A stretch of 64,000 bases of DNA from Phascolomyces articulosus. Lineage: Eukaryota > Mucoromycota > Mucoromycetes > Mucorales > Lichtheimiaceae. Within the stretch, counting starts at the first letter, position 1; each line of letters begins with the position of its first letter. The stretch spans positions 1 to 64,000 of the forward strand of contig JAIXMP010000037.1 of the NCBI GenBank assembly GCA_025677815.1, in the 5' to 3' direction. This document shows, piece after piece, positions 1-10,366 of this stretch. A program made the translations under genes and the position numbers. A model generated the notes under the pieces. It was not told the origin of the DNA, did no database searches, and worked only from the letters and a program-made list of their open reading frames with translations.

Positions 1-419
1 TCCAATAATGTTCAAATCAACTTACTCCTTGTACTGATTATTTGATAGATCTGCATCAATTGAAAAACGAGCGATTTTTTGTTCCACATTGGTTAATGTA
101 CCTTCACCCTTTGATTTTGTTTTGTGCTTCTTCTCTGGTAAATTATATATGACCAATGGCTCTATAATTGAAAATATATACATTGTTATAATTTCAAAAA
201 CGTACAGTGTAAAATCAAAAAATGAAAAAAAAACAAATTGAACTTACTTTTTACCAGTTGGTAGACCTTTTCTCTTTCATATTGATCATTTTCATTTGGC
301 GTTATTTGAAAGGGATTGTTGTTGGTGGATTGTTTTGCTTTATCATCAGTACCCGTTTTAGATCGCTTATAGATATTATCATTTTCTGCACCTTGTCGTG
401 AGCGTTTGGAACGAGCCAT
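1..419 (-). CDS. 5' end of an unidentified lysine-rich protein gene (runs off left edge)
   Basis: The start codon is at 417-419 and the protein begins MARSKRSRQG, a strongly basic, nuclear-localisation-like start. Exon 1 is 248-419. A GTAAGT donor follows, and a TTATAG acceptor opens exon 2 (26-161) in the matching phase. Exon 2 ends at another GTAAGT donor at 21-26, so the gene continues beyond the window. The roughly 100 visible residues are hydrophilic (many K, R, N, Q), with a segment reading NLPEKKHKTKSKGEGTLTN. I do not recognise the family; a nucleolar or chromatin protein is only a guess from composition. The consistent phase over two introns supports a real gene. Confidence 0.6.
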
Positions 420-1064
420 TGTGAATATAAAGCGATAGTTACGGATAGGAATGAGAGTTAGAAAAAAATGCAAAATAAGAGTAAAAAAAAATACACTAGT
501 ATGCGACTGTATAAATATTCATAAAAACAGGGTTTACATGGTCCCTACGCCTTTTACGTTACACACTGCATAGCTGATTACACAAGCTTCTGTTACTGTT
601 CACACGGAATTCGTTCCGTCATCATAGTGATAAATGTAAAGTAAAAAAAAAATAAGTAATAGATAAAAGAATAAAAAGATATCTCTAAAAAATTGCTTTT
701 ATTGAAGATAAATCATCTTACAAATGAAAAATGATGATGTTTCACTAGAGAGTAGCAGTAAAACTACGTTCAAAATATGTTAGATTTTAATATAAAAGCT
801 GTTTCTTGGTACTACACAACAAACTTTAATTTTACTTTGATGGTACCATAAAGTATCGTTGAATTTCCCTCAAGTTTTATTTTTCAAAAGATCTTTCTCC
901 TTTCTTCCAAATTATAATTCTTTATATAATAACCCTTGATTACTTCGACCTATATTGTAAAAGTGAGTCCATCATTAGATAAAATTAAACTATATTCATT
1001 TGACAAAAAAAGTTAATCACTAGTGAAATACAATTATAACTATCATTATTATTTACTTCAAAGC
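420..1064. other. Divergent intergenic region
   Basis: AT-rich spacer between two divergently transcribed genes (left-edge gene on minus, seven-exon gene on plus). It presumably holds both promoters. No distinct motif beyond A/T tracts was recognised. Confidence 0.5.
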
Positions 1065-2786
1065 ATGTCACCTCGAAAGCTTTTAGAATTAGATGAAAAA
1101 GTGGATGATAATGAAGTTCAGCGTACCAAAACAGACGAAGTAAAGGAGGTAAAAACAAAGAAGGCTTCGAAGCACAGCAAAAAGCAACGTCAAGGTAGTA
1201 AAGATAGCCCATTGAAACCTTTGCTTTAAACCTCTTCTTACTTCTATTATTTACTAAAGGCTCAATAAATATAGCTTCAAATCAAAAGTTGTCAAAACCT
1301 TTAGGTGAAGCCGACCTTTTGAAGTCTTCAGGTGTGGATATTTTCCAAAGATCACCCCAGCACAAAGTTATCTACCCGTATAAGAGACAAAAAAAATCAA
1401 AGCAACAGGAGCCTACTACTGTTCTTGATAGTTCATCTGAAGATAATTCAAGCAGGTAGTGTGTAGAAAATTTGATAGATATCAGAATCCAACGTTGTAA
1501 TAATACTAACATAATAAAGGGCACATTTGCAAGAAGAGTATAATAAATTAGCTAATTATAATTTTATATACCTATTATAAAAATAATATCCAAATTATAG
1601 TGACGATGATAAAGAAAACGTAGTAGTTACTCCTGTCCGAGAACGTAATATGCAGCGGTAAGAATGGCTTAAATACACCCACTGTTTAGCAAATTTTAAC
1701 AATTCAAACATATTATATTAACTGTATGTCTACATATTGGTATAATAGAAGAACAATTAATCTTGAGGGTGATCAGCTTAAGCAGTTCAAGAATGCAGCT
1801 GAAAGATATGGTTTTCTTGAAAACACCTTCCCAGACAAACAGGAAATATCTGTTATGTCAAGAAAAATTGCGCTCGACATTTTAGGTTTACCAAGCGATA
1901 CTAGGGTCATTATATCGGAAGACTTGGAGAAAACGGTATATAATAATAGTTTTGTGATTTATTAAGTCTCGGTTACTCCAATACCAAAATAAGCATCTAA
2001 TACAAACACCATATATCACCATATATAGTTCACTACAAGTATTCGTACAAAACGATCCAACATCTTGAACTATAATCTACCCAAGTTCCTTAAGAAGTAT
2101 CCATTTGATATGACCTTAATACCAGAGGAATATCAACAGCCAAGACAGTATTTGTATAACTATATTACAGAAACTGGACGGTAATACCATGTTGAACATA
2201 TTATGTAATAAAACAATCTTAACACATGCTGATGTAATCCAATACGATAATAGATTTACAAGACCAGGGTTAGCAGAAAAAAATGGTCGTCTTCGAAGCA
2301 CCATTTTTGCTGATTGTATTGCTGAATGCTTCCTTACACGGCATTTTTCTAAGAAAAATTATGACAGAGAACGAACAGAAAAGCTAACCAAGGAAATTGT
2401 GGCACTTGCTTATGCTATGGTATGTTTTAAAAATTTATGTTATAAATTTGGAAAAAATGAGCATTATACTAATAGTGGCAACTCAGATTTATTTTATAAT
2501 GGTAAAGGAGTACACAGAATACATGGAGGAGGACGATAAAGGTGAATGCCATGAAAAAATGAAGAAAATTCAGAACCGCGAATTTAAAAAAGGCTCATAC
2601 TGGAGTAAAGTGTATGAAAATGCTGCATGGGGCTGCACTTTAAGCGATTCTCAATGGCAAAAGGTTTTGGAGATCCAACAAGCTGCCTTTGATCGCCGTG
2701 TCAAAAGCAATTTAAAAGTAGATGCTGTCGAGGAAGAGATGAACCCTGTTGATGACTTCGGTTCTCTAAGTGACGATGATTATTAG
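1065..2786 (+). CDS. Seven-exon gene for an unknown 383-aa protein
   Basis: Not recognised, but the gene structure is good. Exons at 1065-1194, 1275-1455, 1601-1657, 1749-1935, 2029-2180, 2254-2419 and 2508-2786 join through GT-AG introns with matching phases into one 1152-bp frame. Residues about 1-130 are charged and disordered, with K-rich stretches, a serine/acidic patch (SSSDDDKEN) and proline-poor linkers. The middle part, from about residue 135, looks folded (AERYGFLENTF, KIALDILGLPSDTR). It is followed by a conserved-looking RPGLAEKNGRLRSTIFADCI block and a C-terminal block with W and C residues (SYWSKVYENAAWGC). The acidic tail ends SLSDDDY. A nuclear protein is likely from composition. 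Its position next to a retroelement leaves open that it belongs to a mobile or lineage-specific family. No frame breaks were seen. Confidence 0.65.
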
Positions 2787-3647
2787 TTGTATTTCCCGCT
2801 TTCTCTTTTGCTGACAACATACTCAATCAGCCAATCTCTCCCTTACTTCAAAACTTTCATCATATAATTTTTCTCTATAAAATACATAATAAAAATGCAG
2901 CATAATAATTTATGTTGAACATTAAAATAAAATGATCCTTGAATTGATAAGGTATATAAGAATTAACTTTTGATAAGAAAAACTGAAATCAACGTTGTAT
3001 ATTATGATAATAAATACATTTTTTTTATTATTTTAATGAGGAATAAACCAGTACAAATGTATTTAAATACTTATTATAGCGTGTAAATACATGTAAAGCT
3101 GTAATACGACTGTTAAATGCATTTTAAGGTGGAGTAAACCGTTTGAATGCATTTAAAGGTGAAATAAATCGTTTGAACGCATTTAAAGGCTGTGTGGTGA
3201 ATTTAAATGCATTTAAATGTCAGGCTCACATTGAAATTGCATTGAAATTTTGGGGTTCACATTTAAATGGATTTAGCGGCATTTAAAAATATTTATTCTC
3301 TTAAGTGCATATTTTTGCAAAAGCAAGTTTGGGACAAAAGCAGGTTGTTTCCATTTTTTTCCAGTTCTTTAAAGTCTAATATGACCAATGAAAATGAAAA
3401 GTGAAGAAAATTCGTGAAGCTAATTTTCGCCTTTTTCTTTCTTAATTAACAATAGCATTGAAAAGATAAGCTATATAGGATTTGAGACCAAGTAATAAAG
3501 AAAGAGTAAAAAAAAATGATAACCATTTATAAAGTGAGTGTTTATCATTTTTTTCAATAAATATTTATCACTGTATTCCCAAAACATATATACAGCATTG
3601 AATCCCTAAAACAATTATACAGCATTGAGTTCACAAAACTATTATCT
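2787..3647. other. Intergenic DNA with a 30-bp repeat
   Basis: AT-rich DNA between the seven-exon gene and the retroelement. It holds the tandem repeat listed separately and short repeated pieces just before the LTR (ATACAGCATTGA-like strings near 3590-3630). No coding frame is convincing. Confidence 0.5.
3038..3290. repeat. Degenerate 30-bp tandem repeat with GCATTTAAA core
   Basis: Units at 3129-3158, 3159-3188 and 3189-3218 are each 30 bp and end in an [AC]GCATTTAAA-type core. An earlier unit at 3038-3067 has the same layout (AGGAATAAACC then ATTTAAA). More diverged cores continue to about 3290. This is direct sequence reading; no function is implied. Confidence 0.7.
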
Positions 3648-4021
3648 TGTTGTAACTAAAAATAAGGGTTACTACCATTTCCTTTTTTAATTTATATTTG
3701 TAACACCTTATCGCTGCTATCATATTTGCATTTTATTATGCTACATATTTATCATCCATCATCTTATTAATTAATCGAACATGTATTCAATTGACAGTTA
3801 TGAACATGTATCGCATCCTCTATTATTCTACATATACATATTATTATCATTAGTTTTATTATATAATTTATTATTATCACAAGTAGTTAGAAAACATATA
3901 AATACCCCTGACCATTAAAATAATAAACAACATCTTTCACGTTACTCTTTATTTTATCACTACTCTTCTGTTATCTCCATTTCTATTGGCTTGGTATTGA
4001 TCTGCCATAATTATCATGACA
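3648..4021 (+). repeat. 5' LTR
   Basis: Same 374-bp length as the right LTR, with 16 differences by my alignment. Fourteen are transitions and in every one the left copy has T or A where the right has C or G; two are A/T exchanges. It ends in CATGACA where the right copy has CACGACA. The promoter and polyadenylation parts are not resolvable by eye. Confidence 0.92.
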
Positions 4022-4047
4022 ATTAGTAGCAAAAGATAAGGTTAATA

Positions 4048-4178
4048 ATGTCTTAAGAAAACAATCTGTATAACGCTCAGAATTTTCAAGGGTATTGAGT
4101 ACAACAGCCTATTCCTGATGAAGATACTTACATACCTAATGCCACACAAGAAGTACTTACTACAACGGGGAGTAAACA
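4048..4178 (+). pseudogene. gag N-terminal fragment of the retroelement
   Basis: A frame opens with ATG at 4048, 27 bp after the left LTR. It reads through a Gln/Asn-rich peptide with a TAA as the third codon and a TGA at about codon 16. It fades into very AT-rich DNA at about 4178, where the nested transposon begins. The gag frame appears to resume near 5945. The early stops sit where CAA and CGA or TGG would be expected. Confidence 0.6.
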
Positions 4179-4179
4179 A

Positions 4180-5935
4180 TAATTATAAATTTTAGTAAAA
4201 TTTGCAAATTAAAAATTATTTATTAATTAATTATAATTTCAAAATTGAATTTTTATTATATATAAAAATATACCACAAAACTATATATATCACTTTTTAT
4301 ATTTTATAAAATATGGTTGAAAATGTGAGCAATAAAGAAAAATTAAAAGATGAATAAATAAATTAGTATTAAATGAATGGGATTTTTTAAATGATAATTG
4401 GAAGAATATTAGTTTTACATATAAGCATAGAACTGAGATAAAAAATATTAAAGAAATTAATAGTATAAAAAAAGAAGTATTGGATAAATTAGGTTACATT
4501 AGTGTTTTTTTTCTTTTTAACTAAATTATATACACATAAAGAATATCCAGCACCTTATGTTGAAATAGAAAAAGGAATATTTTTGATTTATCATCTTATA
4601 TCAGGCATTACAAGTAAAAATATTAAAAAAAACATTCCATATGCATCGTTTTATTCATTTTATAAAAATTTTTGGATTGAAAACTATGATAATTTAAATA
4701 AATATGTTGACTATTGTCTCTTAAACATGTTCTCTAATATAAAAATAAGAATTCTTTCTACAATGATTAAAAACCCTCAAAATTTCAAGAATATAACATT
4801 ATTACTAGATGGTCATGATAGCACAATTGAATATGATAAGCTAGATATATCCTCACAAAAATGATGGTCATACAAATTAAAAACTAGTGGGTTACATACA
4901 TAAATTTTATCAGATATAAACGATATGGTTATAATAGTTTCAAAATCAGAATTATGTGGGGTTAGTTCTGATGGCGGCATGTTTCTAAATATAAAGTTGT
5001 ATAATAAAATAGATAAGAGAGATGTAATAGCTATTGATGGCGGCTATACATTATTTATAAAACAATTTTCAGAGCTATGTATTAAAAAAAATAAAAGTTT
5101 AAATGACAATAATTTTTTTTATCCTATTAGAAAAGAAATTGGACAAGATTTAAATAAACAAGAAAAACATTTTAATGATGTGTTTGGAAGTTTTCATTCT
5201 ATTATTGAAAATCAGTTTTGTGAGCTACATAATAAATTCAAAAGATTTAGTAACAATAACTCAACAATAAAAACAGATGATTATAAATATGTAAATTTAC
5301 AATTAAAAATTGCCTTTTTGTTGAAAAATATTAAAAAATTTAGTGAAAATTTTAATATAATTACACAAGAACACCATAAATTATAGATGATAGATAATTT
5401 TGAATTCCCTAGTGAACATAAATTCATTGATATAGTTTTAAATAATGAAATAAAGCAAATGGAAAAAATAAAAATTATGACAGAGTTACAACAAAATATT
5501 TCTGATATAGACATTAATAGCAGTGACATGATTTTAGATGATAATGATATCAATGAGGATATTCAAAATAATAGTGATATAGATTTTCCAGAATATAACA
5601 ATGTAAATAAGAAAAAGAGAAAAAAAGGAAAAAGTAAGAGAAAAATAAATATTAATTTGATGCGTGAAGTTGATAAAGATAATAAATTTTATGAAATAGA
5701 AGATATTATACAACATAAAATTACTAATGACCATAAATATACATTTTTAGTTAAATGGAAAGGTTATGAAAATAAAGATAATAGTTAGGTAAAAGAAGAT
5801 GATTTCAATGAAAAAGATATTATTAAAGATTATTTTTGTAAAAAACATATCATTTATTATATATAATAAATACTTTTACTGTTAATATTTTTAGGCAGAT
5901 GATTTAAGTAAAAATTATAAATCAATTTTTAATCT
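4180..5935 (+). mobile_element. AT-rich DNA transposon nested in gag
   Basis: This block is far more AT-rich than the gag DNA on either side and contains an unrelated transposase frame. Its outer ends are short A/T-rich sequences. The left end (TTATAAATTTTAGTAAAA) and the reverse complement of the right end (TTATAATTTTTACTTAAA) resemble each other, compatible with imperfect terminal inverted repeats, but exact borders and a target duplication could not be fixed. Gag homology stops before it and continues after it, so it entered after the retroelement was in place. Confidence 0.7.
4313..5866 (+). pseudogene. DDE-type transposase with C-terminal chromodomain (broken)
   Basis: The frame runs from an ATG at 4313 with stops and at least one frame change near 4370-4500. 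The core (about 4520-5110) has LLLDGHDST, then an IAIDGGYTLFI strand, with the spacing and motifs of the RNase H-fold DDE superfamily used by Harbinger/IS5-like transposases. Family placement is tentative and the third acidic residue was not assigned. A lysine-rich linker leads to a chromodomain at about 5690-5840 (FYEIEDII, then FLVKWKGYENKDNS). The expected Trp codon after this is TAG, and the domain ends in DDFNEKDIIKDYF. Other in-frame stops lie at 4862, 4900, 5384 and 5786. A chromodomain could bias insertion to methylated-histone chromatin, which is inference from family knowledge. Confidence 0.72.
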
Positions 5936-5944
5936 ATACATACT

Positions 5945-8690
5945 GATTAATCTGTAACAAGACAAGAAGTTTCTTTCGAAGTTCTATAACCAAGACAAGT
6001 ATAAGAAGTATCAGAACAACAACCAAATAACGACATTGCCACTCTCATCCAAGCGTTAAAACAAGTTCTAACTAAGAAAGACTCCACTCCCATTTTCCAT
6101 GCCCACATATGTGAACCTGACATATATCATGGTGATAGAAGTTTGGATGCTGCTATTAGTTGGGCTCGATCAGTGGAATGATACCTTACGATGGCTGAAC
6201 TAGATGGAACGCAATAGGTAGCTTATGCTACCACTCTGCTGCATGACAAAGCAGACATATGGTGGCTTCAACATGAGCTTCTGGGTGATTGCAAGCAATG
6301 GTTGGACTTTAAGAAATGGTTACTTGCCAATTTCAATCCTCCTAATCATGCACAATTAGCTCATGATCGTTTGGCCACTCTATTCCAAACAAGTACCATT
6401 GCCACTTACATGTCTCAGTTCTAAGCTGCCTGGTCATCAGTACCATCAATGAGAGATGAAGAAGCTTTGGACTATTTCCAACGAGGATTAAACCCAAGCA
6501 TCCGTTTACAAGTTATAACCTAGTTCCCAATGAATACTGACGAAGCAATGCAGTTAGCATTAGCTGTTGAAGCCACTAAACAATATAGCCAATCCATCTA
6601 AATAGAAAATAATCATCCCTTCTTCCAACAACAATTTGCACCCGAGTATCTCTGTTCATCTGGTATCGCGCCAATAGATTTGGATGCTATCTGACCAAGA
6701 AGACAAGGTTCAAACTAGCATTCATCAGATCATGGTGGTAACAATTGGCATGGTCCAAATAACTTCTGTGTTGGTAACAACAATGAAAAGGACTGCTACA
6801 ATTGCAGTGGTTTCAGTCACATCGCACGTTTCTGTCTGTCACCACGACGTTAAGGTCATCAAGGTCAAACCTGATCCAACCAGGGAAAAGGTCAAACGCG
6901 TCAGGATTAAAGGGAGTCCCTTCATGTTCATATCCATCCCTTAATACTAATCAAGAAGGAGAACTGATCGATTTATTAGAAGGACAAGATGCTAGTTCCT
7001 TGTTGCTAGCCCAAACATTAGAGGCAGATAGTAGTTACTTTGATTCATTATTGTCAATAAAAGAAACTGATTTACCACTGTATTTAATATCGTGTAACAG
7101 TCATGATGTAAAAGTATTGATTGATTCTGGCGCTTCAGGTAGCTATATATTGACAAAAGTTGCTATAGGTCTGCCAACTATATTTGTACAAGGTCATGAT
7201 GTTGAAACTGCTGGTGGTCATCTTTTATCCATCAACAAGCAAGCTACATTGGCACTAGAGGCACAAGGTTATAAACATAAGGCTTCAGCATATGTTCTTG
7301 ATATAAAGTTTGACCTAATCCTTGGTCGTGATTGGCTCAAAACTGTTCTACCTACACCTGATTGGGAGCTCGATACATGGAAGATCTATAAAAATAATCA
7401 AGAATATATTCTTCATCCTTATCACAAGTGCTCTATTCCTAAATTGTCATACCTTCTATCTCATCACCAAGTTCAACAGATCGATCGTAAAAAGAATATA
7501 GGTGAAATATTCTTGTGTTATGTGAAACCAGAGGCTGTTGTGTCTAAGGAGTTACCAAACAAGGAAATGGAATCGCTAGTAGCTGAATACAAAGATGTAT
7601 TCCAAGATCAGTTACTAGGATTGCCTCCAGTATGAGAAGTTGAACATACTATTGAAACTGGTAATGCTAATCCAATCTCTAGACCACCTTTTAAAATGAG
7701 CCCTTTGGAGTTAGATGAACTTCGTCGTCAATTAAAGGAGCTTCTTGATTTGGGTCTCATTCATCTAAGTAAATCAGATTGGGGTGCACCAGTTTTATTC
7801 ATTCAGAAGGCAGATGGCAGTATATGAATGTGTGTGGATTATCATGCTATCAACCGATTGACTAAACGTCAGTCTAATCCACTTCCAAGAATCGATGAAT
7901 GCCTCGAAAAGTTGTCAGGTGTGTGCTTTTTCAGTTCGATCGATTTACGTAGTGGTTATCATCAAGTCTGTATTACTGAGGAAGATATACCAAAAACTGC
8001 TTTCTATACTCGTTATGGATTGTTTAAATTTTTGGTATTACTGTTTGGTCTCACGAATGCACCACCAACTTTCTAACGCCTTATGAATTCAGTTCTGGGG
8101 GATCTTTTGGATAAGTCAGCTATGTGCTATCTGGATGACATTTTAATTTTCAGCAAAACCAAAGAAGAGCATGAGCAGCACGTTCGACAAGTACTAGATA
8201 AACTACATGAGGTCAAACTTATTGCCAATTTAAAGAAGTGCGACTTATTCAAGACCGAGTTGGAGTATGTTGGGTTTCGGGTTTCTGCTGAGGGTATTTT
8301 GCCATCAAAAGCAAAAATTAAAGCTATCTAAGAATGGCCACGACCAACTAATGTTCAAGAGGTTCGTCAATTTGTTGGTCTGGCATCACATTACCATCGT
8401 TTTATTCAAGGATTTGCTTCCATTGCTGCACCTTTGACTGAATTGACAAAAGGTACGGGGCGAAGAAAAGACTAATTGTTTGGAGTGATGTATGTGAGAA
8501 AGCTTTCTTAGAAATCAAAGACTGCATAACTGCTGCCCCACTTTTGTTGCCACCTAATCCGAATTGCCATACACTATCAAAACAGACGCATCTGATTTTG
8601 GTGCTGGTGGTGTTTTATTACACAAGGACCTGATGGTATGATGCATCCTCTTGCCTTTGAATCAAAAAAGTTTTCAGTCACGGAGCTAAT
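5945..8690 (+). pseudogene. gag, protease, reverse transcriptase and RNase H start of the retroelement (decayed)
   Basis: The gag capsid region (about 6050-6600, with LLHDKADIWWLQHE) is followed by a CX2CX4HX4C zinc knuckle (CYNCSGFSHIARFC, about 6795-6840). An aspartic protease with the DSGAS active site lies at about 7120. Reverse transcriptase follows at about 7690-8330, with the catalytic YLDD at 8127-8140. The RNase H start has its TDASDFGAGG-like site in a shifted frame near 8580. At least a dozen in-frame stops interrupt gag and several interrupt pol (7633, 7825, 8074, 8328). Nearly all are TAA/TAG where Gln is expected or TGA where Arg is expected. Frame changes occur near 8460, 8575 and 8690. 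No functional Gag or RT could be made. Confidence 0.88.
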
Positions 8691-8695
8691 TTTCT

Positions 8696-10366
8696 GTGCA
8701 AGAATGTGAGCTTTTGGCCATTTTGCACTGCCTTCATCAATGGAGATGTTTTATTGAAGGGAGAGAGTATATAGTCCTGAGTGACCATCATCCACTCAAA
8801 TACTTCCGTTCTCAAAAGAAACCGACCCCAAGACTGACCCGTTGGATTGCAGAAATTGAATTGTACGATCCAAACATTCAATACAAGCCTGGTAAGGAAA
8901 ATCACGTACCGGATTTACTTTCAAGACGGGATGGTCCCGAGTGTGTCACGCATGAACCTTCACTGGAACCCGATTATCTGTATGCTGTCAAAGCAATCCA
9001 AGAAACAGATTGGCCCAAATTCTATGCAAAACCAGAACAACATTGGCCTCCCATGTACAAGGATATTCTCAAGAAACATAAGGACAAGTTTGTGGTAGAA
9101 AATAATGTTGTTTTCCGTTTTGTAAAAACTGTAAATGATGGAGTTAAAAGAGCTGAATTTGTCCTATTTGCCCGCCGTGCCGATTTGGTTCAAGATTTCC
9201 ATAAATCATATGGTCATGCTGGTCGCACAACAATCCATCACTTAATGAAGACACGCTACTGGTGGCCCAATATGCTCTCTGATATTCAAGACTGGTTGAC
9301 TACTTGCCCACAGTGCCAATTGGCGGCCAATGCTGATCGTAAGGTACACCATGCTCCTATGAAACCTCTGAATATACCGTCCGCTTTTGCTCGCTGGCAT
9401 CTCGATTTTATTGGTGAATTACCCACCACCGTCAATAAAAATCGATGGTTACTTGTTGCTGTTGACTATGCCACCAATTGGACGATCTGTCGTGCTATTT
9501 CAGACGCCACTGGTGAAGCTATTGCTGACTTCATCTACACGGAAATTGTTCTCAAATTTGGTGCTCCTGCAGAAATTTTAACGGATCGTGGTGCCAACTT
9601 CATGTCCGGTGTATTAAACAGCTATTTGGGTCGCATCAAGGTCAATCATACGCTCACTAGTGCATTCCATCCCCGTACCAATTCTAAAGTGGAACGAACC
9701 AATGGTATACTGAAGCAAATGATACGCAAATATTGTAATGGAAGGATCCATCTTTGGGACCAATTTGTTGAACCTTCCGTATTTGCCTGCAATGTTCGAA
9801 AGCATCGTACTACTGGGTTTAGTCCTTTTTTCCTCGTTTATGGTCAAGAACCTGTGTTGCCTGGTGATCATCTCCGACCATTCATGGATATTTCGGAATC
9901 CACTCAAGAAGATTCACTTGCTGTCTCTAGTCGTGCTCAAGAAGTTCATCGTTTGCGTGAGACGCGAGCGCGGGCTGAACAACGGTTAAAACAAAACGCT
10001 CTCAAGGATAAAGCACTCTGGGATGCAGCTTTAAAGCCTCAAAAATTTCTTGTGAACGACCATGTTTTGATGCGACATGAAAACAAATTCAGCCTCGAAT
10101 TTAACTGGAAAGGCCCCTTCAAAATCATTGCCTCAAGACCAAATCGCGACATCTACCAACTAGAAGACTTACATGGAAAAATATATGATTCTTGGGTTCA
10201 TACCGATCGTCTCCGTCCTATTAATAATGATTCCGAAATTACTTCTGATCCTTGGTTTGACCCCACCGCCGCTCGCGCTGCTGAACGCCGTTATATGCAT
10301 GCTTCCAATCGAATTGCTTTGTTGTCCGAGGACGTACAACATTCTGGGGAGAGGATATTGTCGTAA
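8696..10366 (+). CDS. Open 3' half of pol: RNase H end and integrase
   Basis: A 556-codon frame without a natural ATG start. It continues pol after a one-base frame change near 8690 and ends inside the right LTR (stop 10364-10366). It starts with the RNase H tail (LSDHHPLKYF). Next comes the integrase HHCC zinc domain (H and H in HKSYGHAGRTTIHH, CC in TTCPQCQ). The catalytic core has Asp in WHLDFIGEL, Asp in LTDRGAN and Glu in SKVERTNG, the expected D,D-35-E pattern. A C-terminal GPFKI / WVHTDRLRP segment matches the GPY/F-type tail of gypsy integrases. No chromodomain follows. The frame is intact while the upstream half is ruined, so it is most likely an untranslated remnant. Confidence 0.85.
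   Translation: MQECELLAILHCLHQWRCFIEGREYIVLSDHHPLKYFRSQKKPTPRLTRWIAEIELYDPNIQYKPGKENHVPDLLSRRDGPECVTHEPSLEPDYLYAVKAIQETDWPKFYAKPEQHWPPMYKDILKKHKDKFVVENNVVFRFVKTVNDGVKRAEFVLFARRADLVQDFHKSYGHAGRTTIHHLMKTRYWWPNMLSDIQDWLTTCPQCQLAANADRKVHHAPMKPLNIPSAFARWHLDFIGELPTTVNKNRWLLVAVDYATNWTICRAISDATGEAIADFIYTEIVLKFGAPAEILTDRGANFMSGVLNSYLGRIKVNHTLTSAFHPRTNSKVERTNGILKQMIRKYCNGRIHLWDQFVEPSVFACNVRKHRTTGFSPFFLVYGQEPVLPGDHLRPFMDISESTQEDSLAVSSRAQEVHRLRETRARAEQRLKQNALKDKALWDAALKPQKFLVNDHVLMRHENKFSLEFNWKGPFKIIASRPNRDIYQLEDLHGKIYDSWVHTDRLRPINNDSEITSDPWFDPTAARAAERRYMHASNRIALLSEDVQHSGERILS

Noticed and set aside
4048..8335. TAA/TAG at Gln positions as a sign of a reassigned genetic code
   Set aside because: TGA also appears at Arg positions, host genes use the three normal stops, and the LTR pair shows directed C-to-T change. 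Decay explains it.
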